Positions 24,172-36,298 of a DNA stretch of 64,000 bases are shown here, in pieces. Both the position numbers and the translations under genes were made by a program. Source of the stretch: Evernia prunastri. Lineage: Eukaryota; Ascomycota; Lecanoromycetes; Lecanorales; Parmeliaceae. The notes beneath the pieces were generated by a model. The model saw only the letters and a program-made list of their open reading frames with translations, did no database searches and had not been told where the DNA came from. Each line of letters opens with the position of its first letter. The first letter of the stretch is position 1. The stretch spans positions 186,001 through 250,000 of the forward strand of contig NKYR01000005.1 in the NCBI GenBank assembly GCA_003184365.1, given 5' to 3'.

Positions 24172-24269
24172 GAGGACTGGTCAGAGAGGACTGTTCAGAG
24201 AGGACTGGTCACAGAGGACTGGTCACAGAGGACTGGTCAAAGAGGACTGGTCAAAGAGGACTGTTGAAT
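24172..24269 (+). repeat. 14-bp minisatellite, seven copies
   Basis: Seven near-perfect tandem units of GAGGACTGGTCANA, varying only at the last positions and at one G/T. The 14-bp period is not a multiple of three, so it is not a protein repeat. Confidence 0.9.
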
Positions 24270-24299
24270 GGAGACTAGTACCTAGTCGCAACTTAAAAT

Positions 24300-26137
24300 G
24301 ACTATTTTGCTATTGACCAAGTTTACATTAAGAACATACCATGGCCGTCAAAAAAAATTCATCAAGGAAGTAATCTGACCAACTCACTTAGCATTATACA
24401 TGTCATCTCGGTCCGCGCTTTTGGCAATCTCAACAATCCCCTTTGATACCGATGGAACGTCTGACAGCCGAAGCTTTAGCACAACTGTCGAAAGACAAAA
24501 GATCCGCAACGGACGAGTGGAGTATGAAGCAAGAAAGACATGAAGAATTTGCAGTATGGGGTTCCACGAATCTTTTTTATCACAATGCGGAGGCTTCTCG
24601 GATCGTCCTTCACTGTATACAGAAGCTTTCCTAAAGAAGCGGGAGAAGGACGTGGAAGAATGTTACACATTTGGTCTGAGATGACACAACACCGATTTCC
24701 TTTCGTTTCTGGAAAGATGGAAGAAAAGGAAAACTATGATAGCACCACACTCGCAACGGGAAACGCGGCAATCACAAATACCTATCAACATGTGTACAGA
24801 GCGAAGGAATCCCACGAGGTCAAAGGACATCAGAAAGTATTCCATCTCACCAGCTTTCATCACGACGCCCTTACAACCTCGAGTATCTCCCACTGCCGCA
24901 GTCAACGTCCAGATAGGCTCCTCCTGAGCCTCGTGCACCTCCCGGTGTGATCCACTCTGGTCATAATCACCCCTTACCAGTCAAGGAGATATTGCTGGAG
25001 CGCGGGATGAGTCGACCTTCTAGGATGCTTCTTATTCTGGCGAAATGATTACGACTTGTCGAAATAAGCAGCTCGAGACTCAGGGTGCGAAATGTTGGTC
25101 CTATCCAAGGGTTCCATTGTGGGTATGCATTCATCGAGACTCAGCGGGACTCTGTGATACCCGCCAGGACCGGAAATGAGGTTTGCCTTCTGGCTGGTCC
25201 TATGGATCCTTCGATATCGCACTTGTGGAAAATGTTGTACTAGTTGTCGAATCTATCTATCTGGCTGTGTACTTTGGCGATCGGAGGGTCTTCAGTTTGA
25301 GAACGGAAAATGATGGTTTCACATCCTTCTGAGTTCAGCGTCTAAGCAATGGTGGTGTTTCAGAGGCATTACAGGGAAGCGCAAACAGCCTCGTCGAACG
25401 CTTGCTTGCCAAGATACTAGTCGGACGGAGGCAAAGTCAAGGCGCCTTAATCAGAGTAAGCCATCTGGCAGCTCAACATCTTGCGACCGCAAAGACCGTG
25501 AGAGGGTATGAGGGTGTGTGCTCGGTAGATACGCTGTCGAATAGTCTGAATGACCGTATCCTCTTGATGGAAGGAAATCCGAAAGCTAAAGACGATCTCG
25601 GAGCTTCCTGTTTTAAGCTGACTTGCAAATGATGGTTTCAAGGTTCCGTTCTTGACTTGCGTCTCGTGCGGAAGAAGATATGTATCTGTAAGGCTACTTT
25701 CCGATTATCGAGGCAAAAGGTTGGTTGGGGAGATTGCTATCCTTAGAGCAGCTTAGATACCCGCCGGATATTGTAGGTAGGCTTCGATCCTGAGCCGTCG
25801 ATGGCAGAAACCCGATCATTCCAATGACGAGACCAGTGAGCACAAGCACACCCTAAGTTGGCGTTGGGTTTTATCAACCACGATTTCATGACATCGTCTG
25901 CTCATGTACCGAGCCCAGAAGCGGCTTCGAGGTCATCCAAGGGTGTGCGAGAAAACGTAGAAACCGATCACCACGCGATGATGTTACTCTGCATGCAGCC
26001 TATGATAAGAGTGCATAGAACAGCCTGCCAGCCAACAAGGCAGCTGGTAAGAAACTGCGTTCTCACCAGCATGGCTTTTTCGTTACAAGCGCCTTGCTTA
26101 TCATAAAACGTATCAGCTGTTGGAGGCGCAGTCCACT
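24300..26137. other. Gene-poor stretch, no gene seen
   Basis: About 1.8 kb following the minisatellite. Short frames on both strands (e.g. 24540-24950) lack recognisable domains. Confidence 0.4.
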
Positions 26138-26409
26138 AGATTGACACAGACCGTTTCCCTAGGCTGCACAGGAAGTGGCGTAAGAGTCTAAGCGAGCTTA
26201 GAGTCTCGATCACGCGGACGAAGTCATCCTCGATAATATCCTCGGGATACGCGTCTGCTAGCAGAGGACTGGTGCATTATTCCACACCACAGTCCTTCTG
26301 GATTGACCTCCTGGCAGAAGCGCAGTACATACAGCAGCTCGACTATGCCGCTAATAGCAGACACGTGTACACTGAGTACCTCGACCCCTGGCTCAGATAC
26401 GACCGGTGA
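26138..26409 (+). pseudogene. Open segment without start, possible exon or gene fragment
   Basis: After an in-frame TAG that could be a splice acceptor, the frame stays open for about 90 codons to a TGA. It reads as natural protein: basic N-terminal part, then HYSTPQSFWIDLLAEAQYIQ and a Trp/Tyr-rich end (YLDPWLRYDR). It has no ATG and I recognise no family. It may be the last exon of an unseen gene or a remnant. Confidence 0.3.
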
Positions 26410-26472
26410 GCAAGACAGCATAAGGTTTATTTAGGGCGGTGTGGTGAGACGAACAGCGAGGAATGTCGCCAT

Positions 26473-27267
26473 TCATTCCTGCTCACTTCCCTCGTCAAGG
26501 TCGTCGTTTTCGCCGTCGCGGTAAATCTCAGACTCGAAGTCTTCGCTGCTGTTGTCGTTGTCGTGCCAGTAGTAGTCACGCCTTGGAATCGCCACACGTG
26601 AGCAAGTAAGTGCCGTCAATGTAATATAATCCATCTTTCAAAGACATACTCCTGTTCGACATCTGTAACCGCAGCAGTCACCGTGGCACCGTAGTAGTGA
26701 TGGTCGAGGCACTCTCAATCGTTGTCATTGTGTTATATTTGGTAGATGTCCAGGCACTAGCTGTGACCTGCAAGCCTCCACCCTAGTGATATTCCTTTTG
26801 TATAGAATGTGGAATGTCGAAAAAAGGTGTCCTGAACGCAGCTCGAGCCTTCCAATAGTTAGCTTTGCAAGGCATTTGATTTGGTCTGGCACCGAGCGGA
26901 AGGACAAGAGCGGCGCGGGCGCTGCTTACCGTTGCAATCTCCGTTTGTGTCTGATTTTTGGTCGTGGTGATACTACCCCGCCGTCCAAACCTGAATATCT
27001 TTACGTCAGTCTTCTTGTTTTCTGGGGAAGAAGGGAACGCCGGCAAAAGAGCTTCGAATGCAGTCTAGGTACTCTAACGTTGTCTATACTGTTGGGCAGG
27101 GATTTGGCATTGTTGTTGGGAAATTCTGCGAACAAGCAGGCAACGGCACAAGAGGCGCAGGGTAAGACTTGCAAGCAATGTCTACAAGCAACTCCCTCCA
27201 GAGATTGTACGGGAGAACGTGCAACCAGTGGCACTTGAAGTCCTGTTGGTGGCAGTGTGAGGGTCAT
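26473..27267 (-). CDS. Possible multi-exon gene on the reverse strand, unresolved
   Basis: A terminal exon at 26473-26581, after a plausible AAG acceptor, encodes an acidic tail (DYYWHDNDNSSEDFESEIY and more Asp/Glu). Upstream reverse frames contain a Thr/Ser-rich stretch (ESASTITTT, near 26690-26740) and a frame at 27001-27267 with clustered Cys (LPCASCAVACLF). Donor and acceptor sites exist (e.g. a GTAAGC donor near 26927), but I could not assemble one continuous model. It could be a cell-surface protein gene or a decayed one. Confidence 0.3.
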
Positions 27268-27504
27268 GGGAGCGCAGCCGAAGATGGTCAGTCAGGATTA
27301 TTTCACATGATCGGCATGTAGACTTTAGGCAATGATCGCACGCAAACACAAATTATCTCAGATCTCGAGCAATTAAAGCAGCAGCTCCCAAAGCAGCAAC
27401 AGACCCTCCATGTAGACCCAGTGTCTAAATAGTATGTGTTTGATGAATCACGAATCGAACAGAAGAAAGTGTTCAGATCGACCAGGAACATGTCTTCTCC
27501 AGAG

Positions 27505-28860
27505 CTACTGATCTTCTTTGTTTGCAAAAAGAGAATCATGCTTCGACGAGGAAGAAGCTTCCTCTGCCACCGGACGGGGCGTCCGAGAAGGTAAGTAACC
27601 TGAGACAGTGGGAGGATCCTTATCCCATCCGTTGTCCCTGATGGTATCCATCGCCTTTTCGAGTGACTCAAACCTTGGGTCACCTCGCTTGACCACACAG
27701 TACGAGCGTGTTGGCCAGTACGAGACGTCAGGCTTGTCGTACTCATTCTTATAGATACGGAGTGGTGGTTCCCCTGCTCTGACGCATGTGAGCTCGGTAC
27801 GGGAATCTGGTTCTTGAGAGAACGGGAGGACGCGCTCTGTGGAATTTTCTCGTTCTTGCAGATCTGAAAACTCCTGGACTTGCTTTTCAGAGAGTTGAAA
27901 CGTAGAGGACGCCCTCTGCGGGTGCAGGAAAGCGTTGATGATCTACTATCCGTCAGCATATGCCTAAGTAGGTGCTTAGCAGCAACGGACCTTGGAACCC
28001 GACTCTTCACGCTCAAATAGCAAAAGGCCGCCAAAAATCTCGGCCTCGGCCCAATAACCCACAACATCCAAGAGACCGAATGGGTATCGATTGAATTCCG
28101 TGTAGCTTGTGTGGTAGAAATTCACGTAGAATTCGTCAGTTCCGCCGAAATCACGAAGTTGCTCTTTCGAAGGCTTGATGTTTACATCTGGGTGAAAATC
28201 CAGATATACTCTTCTGGCTAATGCATTCACTGAGGCTGCTGCTATCTGTAGAAGTCGTAACAGGTTTTCACGACTACCCGATGGCGCATTCTGGTAATCT
28301 TGAGCCAGCTATGTCGAGTCAGGGCTGCTGAGACTAATGATGAGGGAAAAACCGGGTACCTTCATATCAGTAAGTAGATCCTGAGGTGCGAAGGCTTTCC
28401 TAATCTTTTCATACTCCCGTACAGCCTGATCAGCGGGCTTTGAATAGCCGCTGATACTCTTGATTTCCTTGGTCTTCCCGATTTTAGATTGAAAGGCCTT
28501 GGTGTCATCCGAATAAGGCGTGCGCGTGGGTTTTCCATCGATGATTTGAGCATAGAGGTCCCGGGCGATGGGTAACGCCAAAATTGCCGCAAGGACTGTA
28601 GTTCAAATTCGCGATCCGAAATACAGTCAGAGTCAGGTATGTTTATAGACGACACGTCTGAGCTAAGACTTCCAAATGTAAGCTAAAACATGCTCCAGGC
28701 CGGCGTGCCTCACCTGGTCACCAGCACTGATGTTCGGCGGATCTCGCAGGAGACGGTCGATGATTTTGTCAAATGCAGTGAGTATTGGTCCAAACAGTCT
28801 CTTCGCGCACCGTAAGTGGCTGATCACCCTTATCCACCACATTTCCAACTTCCCATTCAA
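27505..28860 (-). CDS. Uncharacterised protein, four exons
   Basis: Reverse exons 28722-28860, 28360-28595, 27991-28308 and 27505-27942 join in phase to 376 aa, so the gene is probably real although I do not recognise the family. Near the start a hydrophobic segment lies around VLAAILALPIARDLYAQII. The centre has an aromatic-rich domain (EFYVNFYHTSYTEFNRYPFG and GYWAEAEIFGGLLLFERE). The end is a Ser-rich tail. Intron 3 uses the second of two overlapping TAG acceptors; the first would put a stop in frame. It has no signal peptide of the usual kind. Confidence 0.65.
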
Positions 28861-30128
28861 GCAAGCGGACTCCCAATATCAGTCCCTTTGAAAGGATTGG
28901 GCAACAAAAACCTCGATACTCCACTTCTCAGTGACCCATTGGACCTATTGAGCTGGCCTCAAACCCGAGAACTCGCGAAAAACCATACCTCAAACCCCTT
29001 CAACTTCAAAGAAGACTTGAAGCGACTTGAGCCAAGTCTCTCAGCCCGCCCGAAAGTTCAAGTCGGCCCTCAGTCTGCTCTTATTGATCTCATATTCCAG
29101 CCAAAGCTTGGTATCAAGGTGGTGAAGTGAGTAGACGAAGGGACAGGTTTGGGGTGAGGGGAAGGGGGTTAGAGGGTGTTCGTGAAGCCCGACGGTTGAC
29201 CGGTTCACTTGGGATCAGAGTCTCAACAAGCACATGCCTAAAGAACATTCTCTATTGAGCAGACACGTGGGCTCGGAGGCGGTTCGACCATTTCATTGCA
29301 CTCATGCATGCGTTGCTTTTCCTAGATATGTTGCCACCTAGCATGCGAACCTTCAAAGGAATTTTCCATAGCTTTCCTGCCGATTGTATCTGCACACGTG
29401 GCGGCGTATGTTGTAGACATTTGACGTGCTCTCTGCTCCGGGCGCTCAACCAGTGGTACTTAAGAAGCCCCGCCTGTGCTTATGTCCGGGCGCTCTGCCC
29501 CCCAGAAAATGCTACTCGGCAGGGTAAAAGATCGCCGCTCCGTACCTGACTCCAAACCTTCCCACCCCGCAGTACCCAGAGACGTGGGAAGAAGTTACAG
29601 TCAAAAAGGATAGCCCATAGTAGTAGTAGTACTAACTGCTATGTCACGGGCTTGGCGTGGATCAGAGTGGTGTATAAGTAGGTGTCACCATGTGATTCGT
29701 AGAATTCCCCACTATGCAAAAGTGATGTCCTTAGATCCTCAGCACACACCATAATTAATACCTAGCTTTAAATTTGCACAAGATCTTCCGCAGCCTCATT
29801 ACCGGGGATCAACAGTTTCTGGGCAATTTCCATCTGAACCGTTTGTGGAGAATATTAGCGTGGCAACTTGAGGCCCAGCGCAATTTTAGAAGATGATCCC
29901 TGTCATGCCAGGGACGCCAAGAACGGGGAATCGGAGAATTAACCTTGTCCTGAGCTTACTCTATTCAATCAAGGCGAAAAATGATCATACTCACTCCTTC
30001 GCCATGATTCGATACATTCAATATACGGTCAACCTTTGCTCCAAAACCAAAATCATTCCGGGGTTTGGACACTCTATATGTAAACCCTGACTATCCAATT
30101 CCTTAGAAACCAAAGCCTCATATCTGCA
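28861..30128. other. Intergenic between divergent genes
   Basis: About 1.27 kb. A 104-codon forward frame at 28816-29130 overlaps the start of the reverse gene and has no recognised domain. I treat it as unsupported. Nothing else is seen. Confidence 0.4.
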
Positions 30129-31811
30129 ATGGCTTCCGCCTCTACGGAAACATCACCGCTCCTACCACCGCCAGCACCCTCAAGTTCCACTTCTCCCAAA
30201 CCACAAAGGACAGTCACTTTCAGCCCACACACCACCGTTAATGACCCAAACAGTTCTACCGATTTTACCTCACCTCTGCGAGCAGCTCCTCAATCGTCCC
30301 CCAACTTCCCTGCTGCTGGACATCCGTCTGCCGGCCCCCCGAAGCTCTCAGCATTGAATAGCAAGCTCCGGAGGAGAAACAGTCATGGTTCTCCACTCTC
30401 TCAGCCGCCAATGTTACCTCCCGCTTCGAAAATTGGACCTCAGAGAACGACGAAGAATGCACAGAAGCTGAAGCTCTTGCCGAATCCTGATCCTGGCGAG
30501 GACGGACCGGACGAAGAGAGTGGGAGGGATGTCTATTCACAATTTACGAGGATAAAAGACCCAACCGCAAGAAGAGATGCGGCGAGGCTGGGGAAGGCAG
30601 ATAGAGACAAGCTACCTCGGGTCACAGCCTACTGTACAGCCAGTTCTTATCGACTGGACGGCCTCATGAAATACCTCAAAAGCAAGGGTCGGACACGAGG
30701 CGCAGTCCCAAAACTGTTCGATGAATGCATATACACACCCTTCAGCTATGGCCGCCCAAAGAGCAACAGACCTTCCGACCTCAGTGACACCGACGGCCCT
30801 TACCTGGACGAGCACGAACTTCCTCAAAACCGAGAGCGCAGATACTCCGACTCCGCTCTTGAAGTTGATGAAAATGCCCACGCTCGCCGCGAAGACCTGA
30901 TCGATCTCTCCACCTCTGCTTGCGACATCACGCTCGAGAACGGTGAATCTTCAATTCCTAATCACACCGCTCTCGAAATGGATCAACCCTCCCCTCCCTC
31001 TGTCTCAAATCTGGACTTTGACACTCAAGTCCATACACCGGAAGTGTTTCTTTTCGATTACGGCACCGTGGTCATCTGGGGCATGACATTACAACAAGAA
31101 CAGCGTTTCCTGAAAGAAATTTCGAAATTCGAATCCGAGAAACTTGGCGAGGACGATGTGCAAACTGAGAATTTCAACTTTTATTATACCCGAGAATACC
31201 AGGCGCGAATCTACAACGATTTCATATCTCTTCGCGAGAAGAAGAATTACATGACCAAACTGGCCATCTCCCATGCGCTAGCCCAAAGCGTCAAAACCTC
31301 CCTGTTCGAAGACCTACTAACAACCACCATCACGGTAACCTCTCCCCTCCCTGCCGAGATCGCCTTGACTGGCTCTATCGCTCTCTCTCGCCGGGAAATC
31401 CATCAACAAATCGGACAGCTTTTCATATTACGCATCAACATACATCTCCAGGGTTCGGTACTCGACAGCCCGGAGCTCATGTGGGCGGAACCGAGTTTAG
31501 AACCTGTCTATGCGGCTGTGCGGAGCTATCTCGAGATGGATCAGCGGGTGGGATTGTTGACGGAGCGGCTGTCTGTGATTGGGGACTTGCTTGCGGTGTT
31601 GAAGGACCAGGTGGGGACGAAGCATGGGGAGTATCTGGAGTGGATCGGTAAGTCGGGTTGCCCACCCCGTCTATCCTTGGCCGTCCATGCCGGACTTTGA
31701 TGTAGAAACAAGGTGTGCTAATCCCGAGATGCAGTCATCGTCCTCATCGCCGCCGAGATCCTCGTCGCAGCTATCAACATCGTCGTCGACCTGTACGCTG
31801 GCGTCGACTAA
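30129..31811 (+). CDS. DUF155 / RMD1-family protein
   Basis: Exons 30129-31647 and 31735-31811 give 531 aa. The first ~230 residues are Ser/Pro-rich and probably disordered. The DUF155 domain follows, with VFLFDYGTVVIWGMTLQQE, FNFYYTREYQARIYNDFISL and LAISHALAQSVKTSLFE. The short second exon encodes the characteristic C-terminal membrane segment (VIVLIAAEILVAAINIVVD), so the intron is well supported. Relatives include yeast Rmd1/Rmd8 and mitochondrial RMND1. This form, with its long N-terminal tail, looks like the Rmd1/Rmd8 type, which localises to membranes; the biochemical role is not settled. Confidence 0.88.
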
Positions 31812-32391
31812 TCGGCTGTTACCCAAGATACTGGGAAAGGGGCGCACGGAGAGTATTCTGCAGCAGGGCGTTGACTGGGGGTAGGAAGATTCCCCGGAAA
31901 GAGGCGGCCCAGCAGAGTCCATGCAGAGCGTCTTCGGGACTCAAAGAACGACAGAATCCTTGCAGACATTGTACATAGATATTGGCAGACGCTCGTAAAC
32001 CGTGTACATAGGCGAAAGTCTGACCTCCGTGATGCGTGCTTGTGGCGAAGTTTGAAAAACTCTACAATGTGTATACATAGCTTCCTAGGTCCCTACGAAG
32101 TTTTCCCACGTGCGCGGGATTCAAAAAATATTGCAGAGAGTAGTAGTTGATGCAGATTTTGATTGCTCTAGCTAGAGCAACGTCTATAATTTCGTATACA
32201 ACCAGCTACAGCAGGCCGTAGCTCCGAATGAGCACATCGTGGCTGACGGTAGTGCATGATAAAAAGAGCACTTGATGGGTATAGAAATCATGTAGAAACC
32301 GAAAGAAATACTGCTGTTGGTCTAAACATTCCATAATCGAACCGCATGTGCCGGTAGCAAGCCACCGGGAGAAAACGCCGTCGTAGCCTCC
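31812..32391. other. Intergenic between convergent genes
   Basis: About 580 bp, no gene seen. It should contain the 3' untranslated regions of both neighbours. Confidence 0.4.
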
Positions 32392-33530
32392 TCAAGCGTT
32401 GATGCTCGTGAACCCCCCAAGAGCGCCGGCCCCTGCGGCAGGCGGTGGTGGTGGAGGTGGCGGCGGGGGCAACTCCCTCTCCACCTCTCTTTCTTCGTAG
32501 CGACCGGGTCTGCCTCTCTGCTCGTAGCCGCGCTCGCGCTCATACCTCTCCCGCTCCTCCAGCTCGTTCACGCTGTCCATGTAATCCTGATAGCGACGCC
32601 CGTACCTCTCTTCGTACACGCGTCTATACTCCACCTTGGCCGGATCGTCCCACGCGGCGCGCGCATACTGCAGTAGTTCCTCTTGATCGCGGGCGGGGTA
32701 TTCGTTTGGGCGAGCTTGAACGTAGTTCTCCAGGAAGTCTTCAAAGGCGTTTGGTGGTGGTGGAACGGTACGAGGTAGGAGTTGCTGCTGGTGGTGATCA
32801 CGAGCAACGTTGGAAGCATATGGTGACTGGTGAGTCTGGAAGTGCATGCCGGGATGACCATTTGTAGTTGGGGCTTGCTGGTATGAAGACTCGCGGAACG
32901 GATTATTACCCGGGGTGTCAAACGCAGAGGTTGGGTGGCCTTGCGACGGAGCAATAGGACGAGGGAATTGTGGTCCAAGCATTGGTGGCGGTGAGCTGAC
33001 AGGGCGGCGGTGGCTGCGCTTGGAGCGGAGAGGCTTCTCATTCGGCTGCGAGAGAGCGATCAGTGACATGGCATCCAAAGCTGAAGAGGATGTGCTAGGG
33101 ATCTAGGTCGGTATCATACCGTTGGTGGGCCTTCGCTACTTCCTTCGCTCTCTTCATCATAGGGCATTGGATATCCTTCAACGCTGCTGCCATTCTTCTT
33201 CTGGCGCTTTGCCAATGCCTCAAGCAAATATGCGCGTTCAAGACGCATTTTGCGGATACCCTGGTGGAGACGGGCAATGCGAAGGCGTTTGGCGTCATTA
33301 TCTTCATCAACCTCACTCAAGCGACGCTTGAGCTCTATGCATTTCTTTTTGTATGCTGCCTCCACTGAGGGAGGTAAAGGAGGAGGGACGATTCCTGCAG
33401 CCACTATTGGAGGCCGTGCTGTATTAGCAGTCTGATTCGATGCTTCCTGCCCACTCTGCATTTTCCTAATAGCTTTTGGCAGTCCCGTGCGCAGCAATTC
33501 GAGCTTCTCCTTAATGTACGCCGGATCCAT
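32392..33530 (-). CDS. Nhp10-like INO80 subunit (coiled coil plus HMG-like box)
   Basis: Exons 33120-33530 and 32392-33045 give 354 aa. The first exon encodes a helical region (YKKKCIELKRRLSEVDEDND and KRLRIARLHQGIRKMRLERA) of the INO80 F/Nhp10 kind. After the intron come PNEKPLRSKRSHRRP and a Pro/Gln-rich linker. Residues ~230-290 fit a degenerate HMG box (PPNAFEDFLENYV, WDDPAKVEYRRVYEERYG). The tail has an Arg/Glu-rich stretch and ten consecutive prolines. The family assignment rests on the motif order and is likely but not certain; the expected role is chromatin remodelling in the nucleus. Confidence 0.62.
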
Positions 33531-34541
33531 GTGGAATGGAGTCCAGCAAAGTGGGCATTAGAAGTGGCTTCAAGTGGAGTGAAAGGGTATACGCAGGCCA
33601 TCACCATCACAGCGGGATGACCCACTAGCGCCGAATTTTCCACAACAAGGAAGCTGCAATGGGCTGGGGGAAATAGAAGACGACCGACTTACTTGTAGTG
33701 ATTCGGCTTAATTTCCAAGATCAGAATACTCCTTGTATGCGACGAAAATGGATTGTGGGGGCGATTGAGCTGTCGAAGATTCAGCTAGCTGTGGGGAACT
33801 TTCAGCTAAGAAGGAATCGTGATAGGCATCTTGTCTGGCATTAAGTGTTGTGAATGGGGGCATTTGTTGAGAGCTTCCAAGTCGAGGCGCGCTGTGTTGA
33901 TAGACGAAATAGACGCGCTTAGATGTATCCTTTCATACTATGCTCAAAACAACTACGCTTGCGTCGCATTACCAACAGGAGATATCTCCGGCGGCTCTGA
34001 CACAAGCAATTGATGTGCAAGACAATTTCAAACCTGACATTTATGTCTAGTCATATTCAACAGCCTTCCCTTTGCAAGCAATCCCCCAGGGAGTACTTCC
34101 ACCTCCATATAAGCGGGTTAAGCACCTTGCATATTTATATACGTAAGTACATGGATTAGCTACGAGACTGCCTTCTTGTGTTCAATACATTCTCTTGATT
34201 TCTATCCACACTCGATTATTTATGACTTGCCCACATTCACACTGATCCTTGACACTCCTATACATGAGAACCAGCCTGCACAATTAATTACACCAACCAG
34301 GTATAGTGACCAGCGGAATCCAGGGTCGCAACAGGTAAATGATCGTCGCATAATTATATTAATATTGGGATTGCCGTAAACGATAGGCAAAAGACAGCAT
34401 TGGCTACAGGCAATGTTCACAAGACACATTCCTAAATATTTTGAGAATTGCTACTATAAAGAACTACAAGGAGAAGACGCAAAATTCGTCGTTATCTTAT
34501 TGGTTCCGAGTAATGCTGGAGGAAATGTGGGCTCCTAACAC
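33531..34541. other. Intergenic, contains one copy of a dispersed repeat
   Basis: About 1 kb with no gene seen. Around 33950-34070 it carries sequence shared with 39985-40140 (see repeat entry). Confidence 0.4.
33950..34070 (+). repeat. Dispersed repeat, copy 1 (flanks arsenic region)
   Basis: Two blocks, ACCAACAGGAGATA (near 33972) and ATTTATGTCTAGTCA followed by ATTCAACAGCCTT (near 34041), recur in the same order and orientation at 39985-40140 with a few substitutions. The spacing differs between copies. No terminal repeats or duplication were found. Confidence 0.5.
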
Positions 34542-35885
34542 TCAGTCCTTCCAGTTCCATTTACCTGCAATCCATTTCACTATATACACTAACGCCAACA
34601 ACACTGGCACTTCGATCAATGGTCCCACTGTTGATGCCAAAGCTTGGTCGCTGTCTGGCCCAAAGGTTGCAACTGCAACTGCAATCGCGAGCTCAAAATT
34701 ATTGCTCGCTGCCGTGAAACTTTGAGTGGCAGAGAGCTTGTACCCGAATCCCAAGCGGTAGGTGATGTACAGGGTGATGGAGAAGATCACCAGAAAGTAA
34801 ACGATGAGCGGCGCTGCAACCCTGACCACGGAGACAATCTGATGGACGACCTGATGGCCCTGGGAAGCGAAGAGGACCAAGATTGTGAAAAGAAGGCCGA
34901 TCAAGGACCAGGGACTCGCCCAGCGAATAAAACCCTTGGTGTACCACTCGTCGCCCGCTATTTGTCGGAGTGTAAGCCGAGTGATAATCGCAGCCCCGAG
35001 GGGGATGCCGAGGAAGACTGCAACGCTCTTGGCGGCAATACTATAAGACACCGCGCTGGCATCTTCATCACCGCTAATGACTTTGATAAACAGTATGGCG
35101 AGTGGTGCATAAAGGATTATTTGAAGAATGGAATTCACGGCGACGAGAATGGCGCAGTATTCATTGTCGCCACCAGCCAAGCCGGTCCATATTAATACCT
35201 ATTCCAAGTTTTATCAACTCTGACTCTCCGCGTTTAGGATGGAACACTGACCATGGCAATGCAACGCGCCAAACCAACGAGTATTAGGCCTTCTCGGAGA
35301 CCAGGCTTGTCGGGCAGGAATGCCCATGCCAGTGCAAGCTTTACTAAGTCAGCAAACTGAACCCGACAATGTATCTTACAGAGCAGCCAACGGTTTTACT
35401 GACCATCAAAAAGGGTGCAATGATCCAATTCAGGAAGATGCTGAATGAAATCTGAATCCAGATATCTCGGTTGCGAAACACGCGATGAAGCATTTCATAC
35501 TGCACTTTGCAGAGTATCGGGTACATCATAACCAGCAGTCCAACAGCTGTACAACATCGTGAACACCCTGTCTCCAAGATACTCATCTAAGGTTCTCACC
35601 AATTGGAACAGACACCCCAACGAACTTCCCTTTCTGCAAAGTCGGCCCAGTGGAAGGGACGAAATGGCCCAGGAGAATGCCAATAAGCATGGCGATAAAG
35701 ATCCACGCTGCTAGAAAGCGGTCCAGCCAGCCCAGACCTTTGAAAGCGGAAGTTTTGGTGTTGTCCGTCCGAGTGGACGACGAGTTTTGCTTCTCCACGT
35801 CTGCTGGATGAGTGGATTCGAGCTGAGGGTCGGTCTGTGAAGGGGCCTTGGGCATCGACCCTTTGGCTTTCGTGAACAGTCGCAT
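34542..35885 (-). CDS. ACR3: ACR3-type arsenite efflux transporter
   Basis: Four reverse exons, 35600-35885, 35404-35546, 35252-35338 and 34542-35198, join in phase to 390 aa, the usual length. A ~45-residue hydrophilic N-terminus precedes ten predicted membrane segments. Family motifs include LGWLDRFLAAWIFIAMLIG, AVGLLVMMYPILCKVQYE (with the conserved Cys), LARCIAMVLIWTGLAGGDNE and NNFELAIAVAVATFG. ACR3 proteins extrude arsenite (some also antimonite) across the plasma membrane. The gene is divergent from a broken arsenate-reductase gene (about 410 bp between the start codons) and close to a broken arsH, forming an arsenic cluster. All exons look undamaged. Confidence 0.92.
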
Positions 35886-36298
35886 GCTGGTGGTCGTATT
35901 ATGGAGATAGTTTCAGATCAATTGTGAAGAGACTTGTCGTACCGCTGGGTGTTTTCAACCGGGTTAAATAATGATGTTCTGGTCTGGAGGGTCTAGCGCT
36001 GGTCTAGAAGATTGACGAATCAGCACGAGGGAGTGACATACTCCCCCTCTGTAGATAATTCCAGAACCCCAACGAAATTTGGTCAGTAATGTTACTCCAA
36101 AACCCTGCTTTTTTTTTCCGCGCACTTGAAAAGATTGTTCCAGTCCGTAAGATCTTACATTATAGTGTCTATCAAGGCCGTCGTCAATTGCTCGCTTTCT
36201 GCCCGCTATCAGGTGGTGCCCTCCACACAGTCATGTCTGTAGAAAACGCAACTACATAAAAGCCCTGGTATGAAGTCTATCCGCCCGCCCAGTGTATA
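35886..36298. promoter_or_regulatory. Shared divergent promoter region of ACR3 and the arsenate-reductase relic
   Basis: A 413-bp gap between divergent start codons. It likely carried the common arsenic-responsive control sites. I did not recognise a specific binding motif. Confidence 0.45.

Noticed and set aside
24172..24269. Tandem array considered as a CRISPR-like array
   Set aside because: Units are contiguous without unique spacers and the organism is a eukaryote; it is a simple minisatellite.
28816..29130. 104-codon forward frame at the 5' end of the reverse four-exon gene
   Set aside because: It overlaps a better-supported gene start and shows no recognisable domain or neighbour support.
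34644..35195. 183-codon forward frame inside ACR3
   Set aside because: Antisense shadow of the last ACR3 exon.
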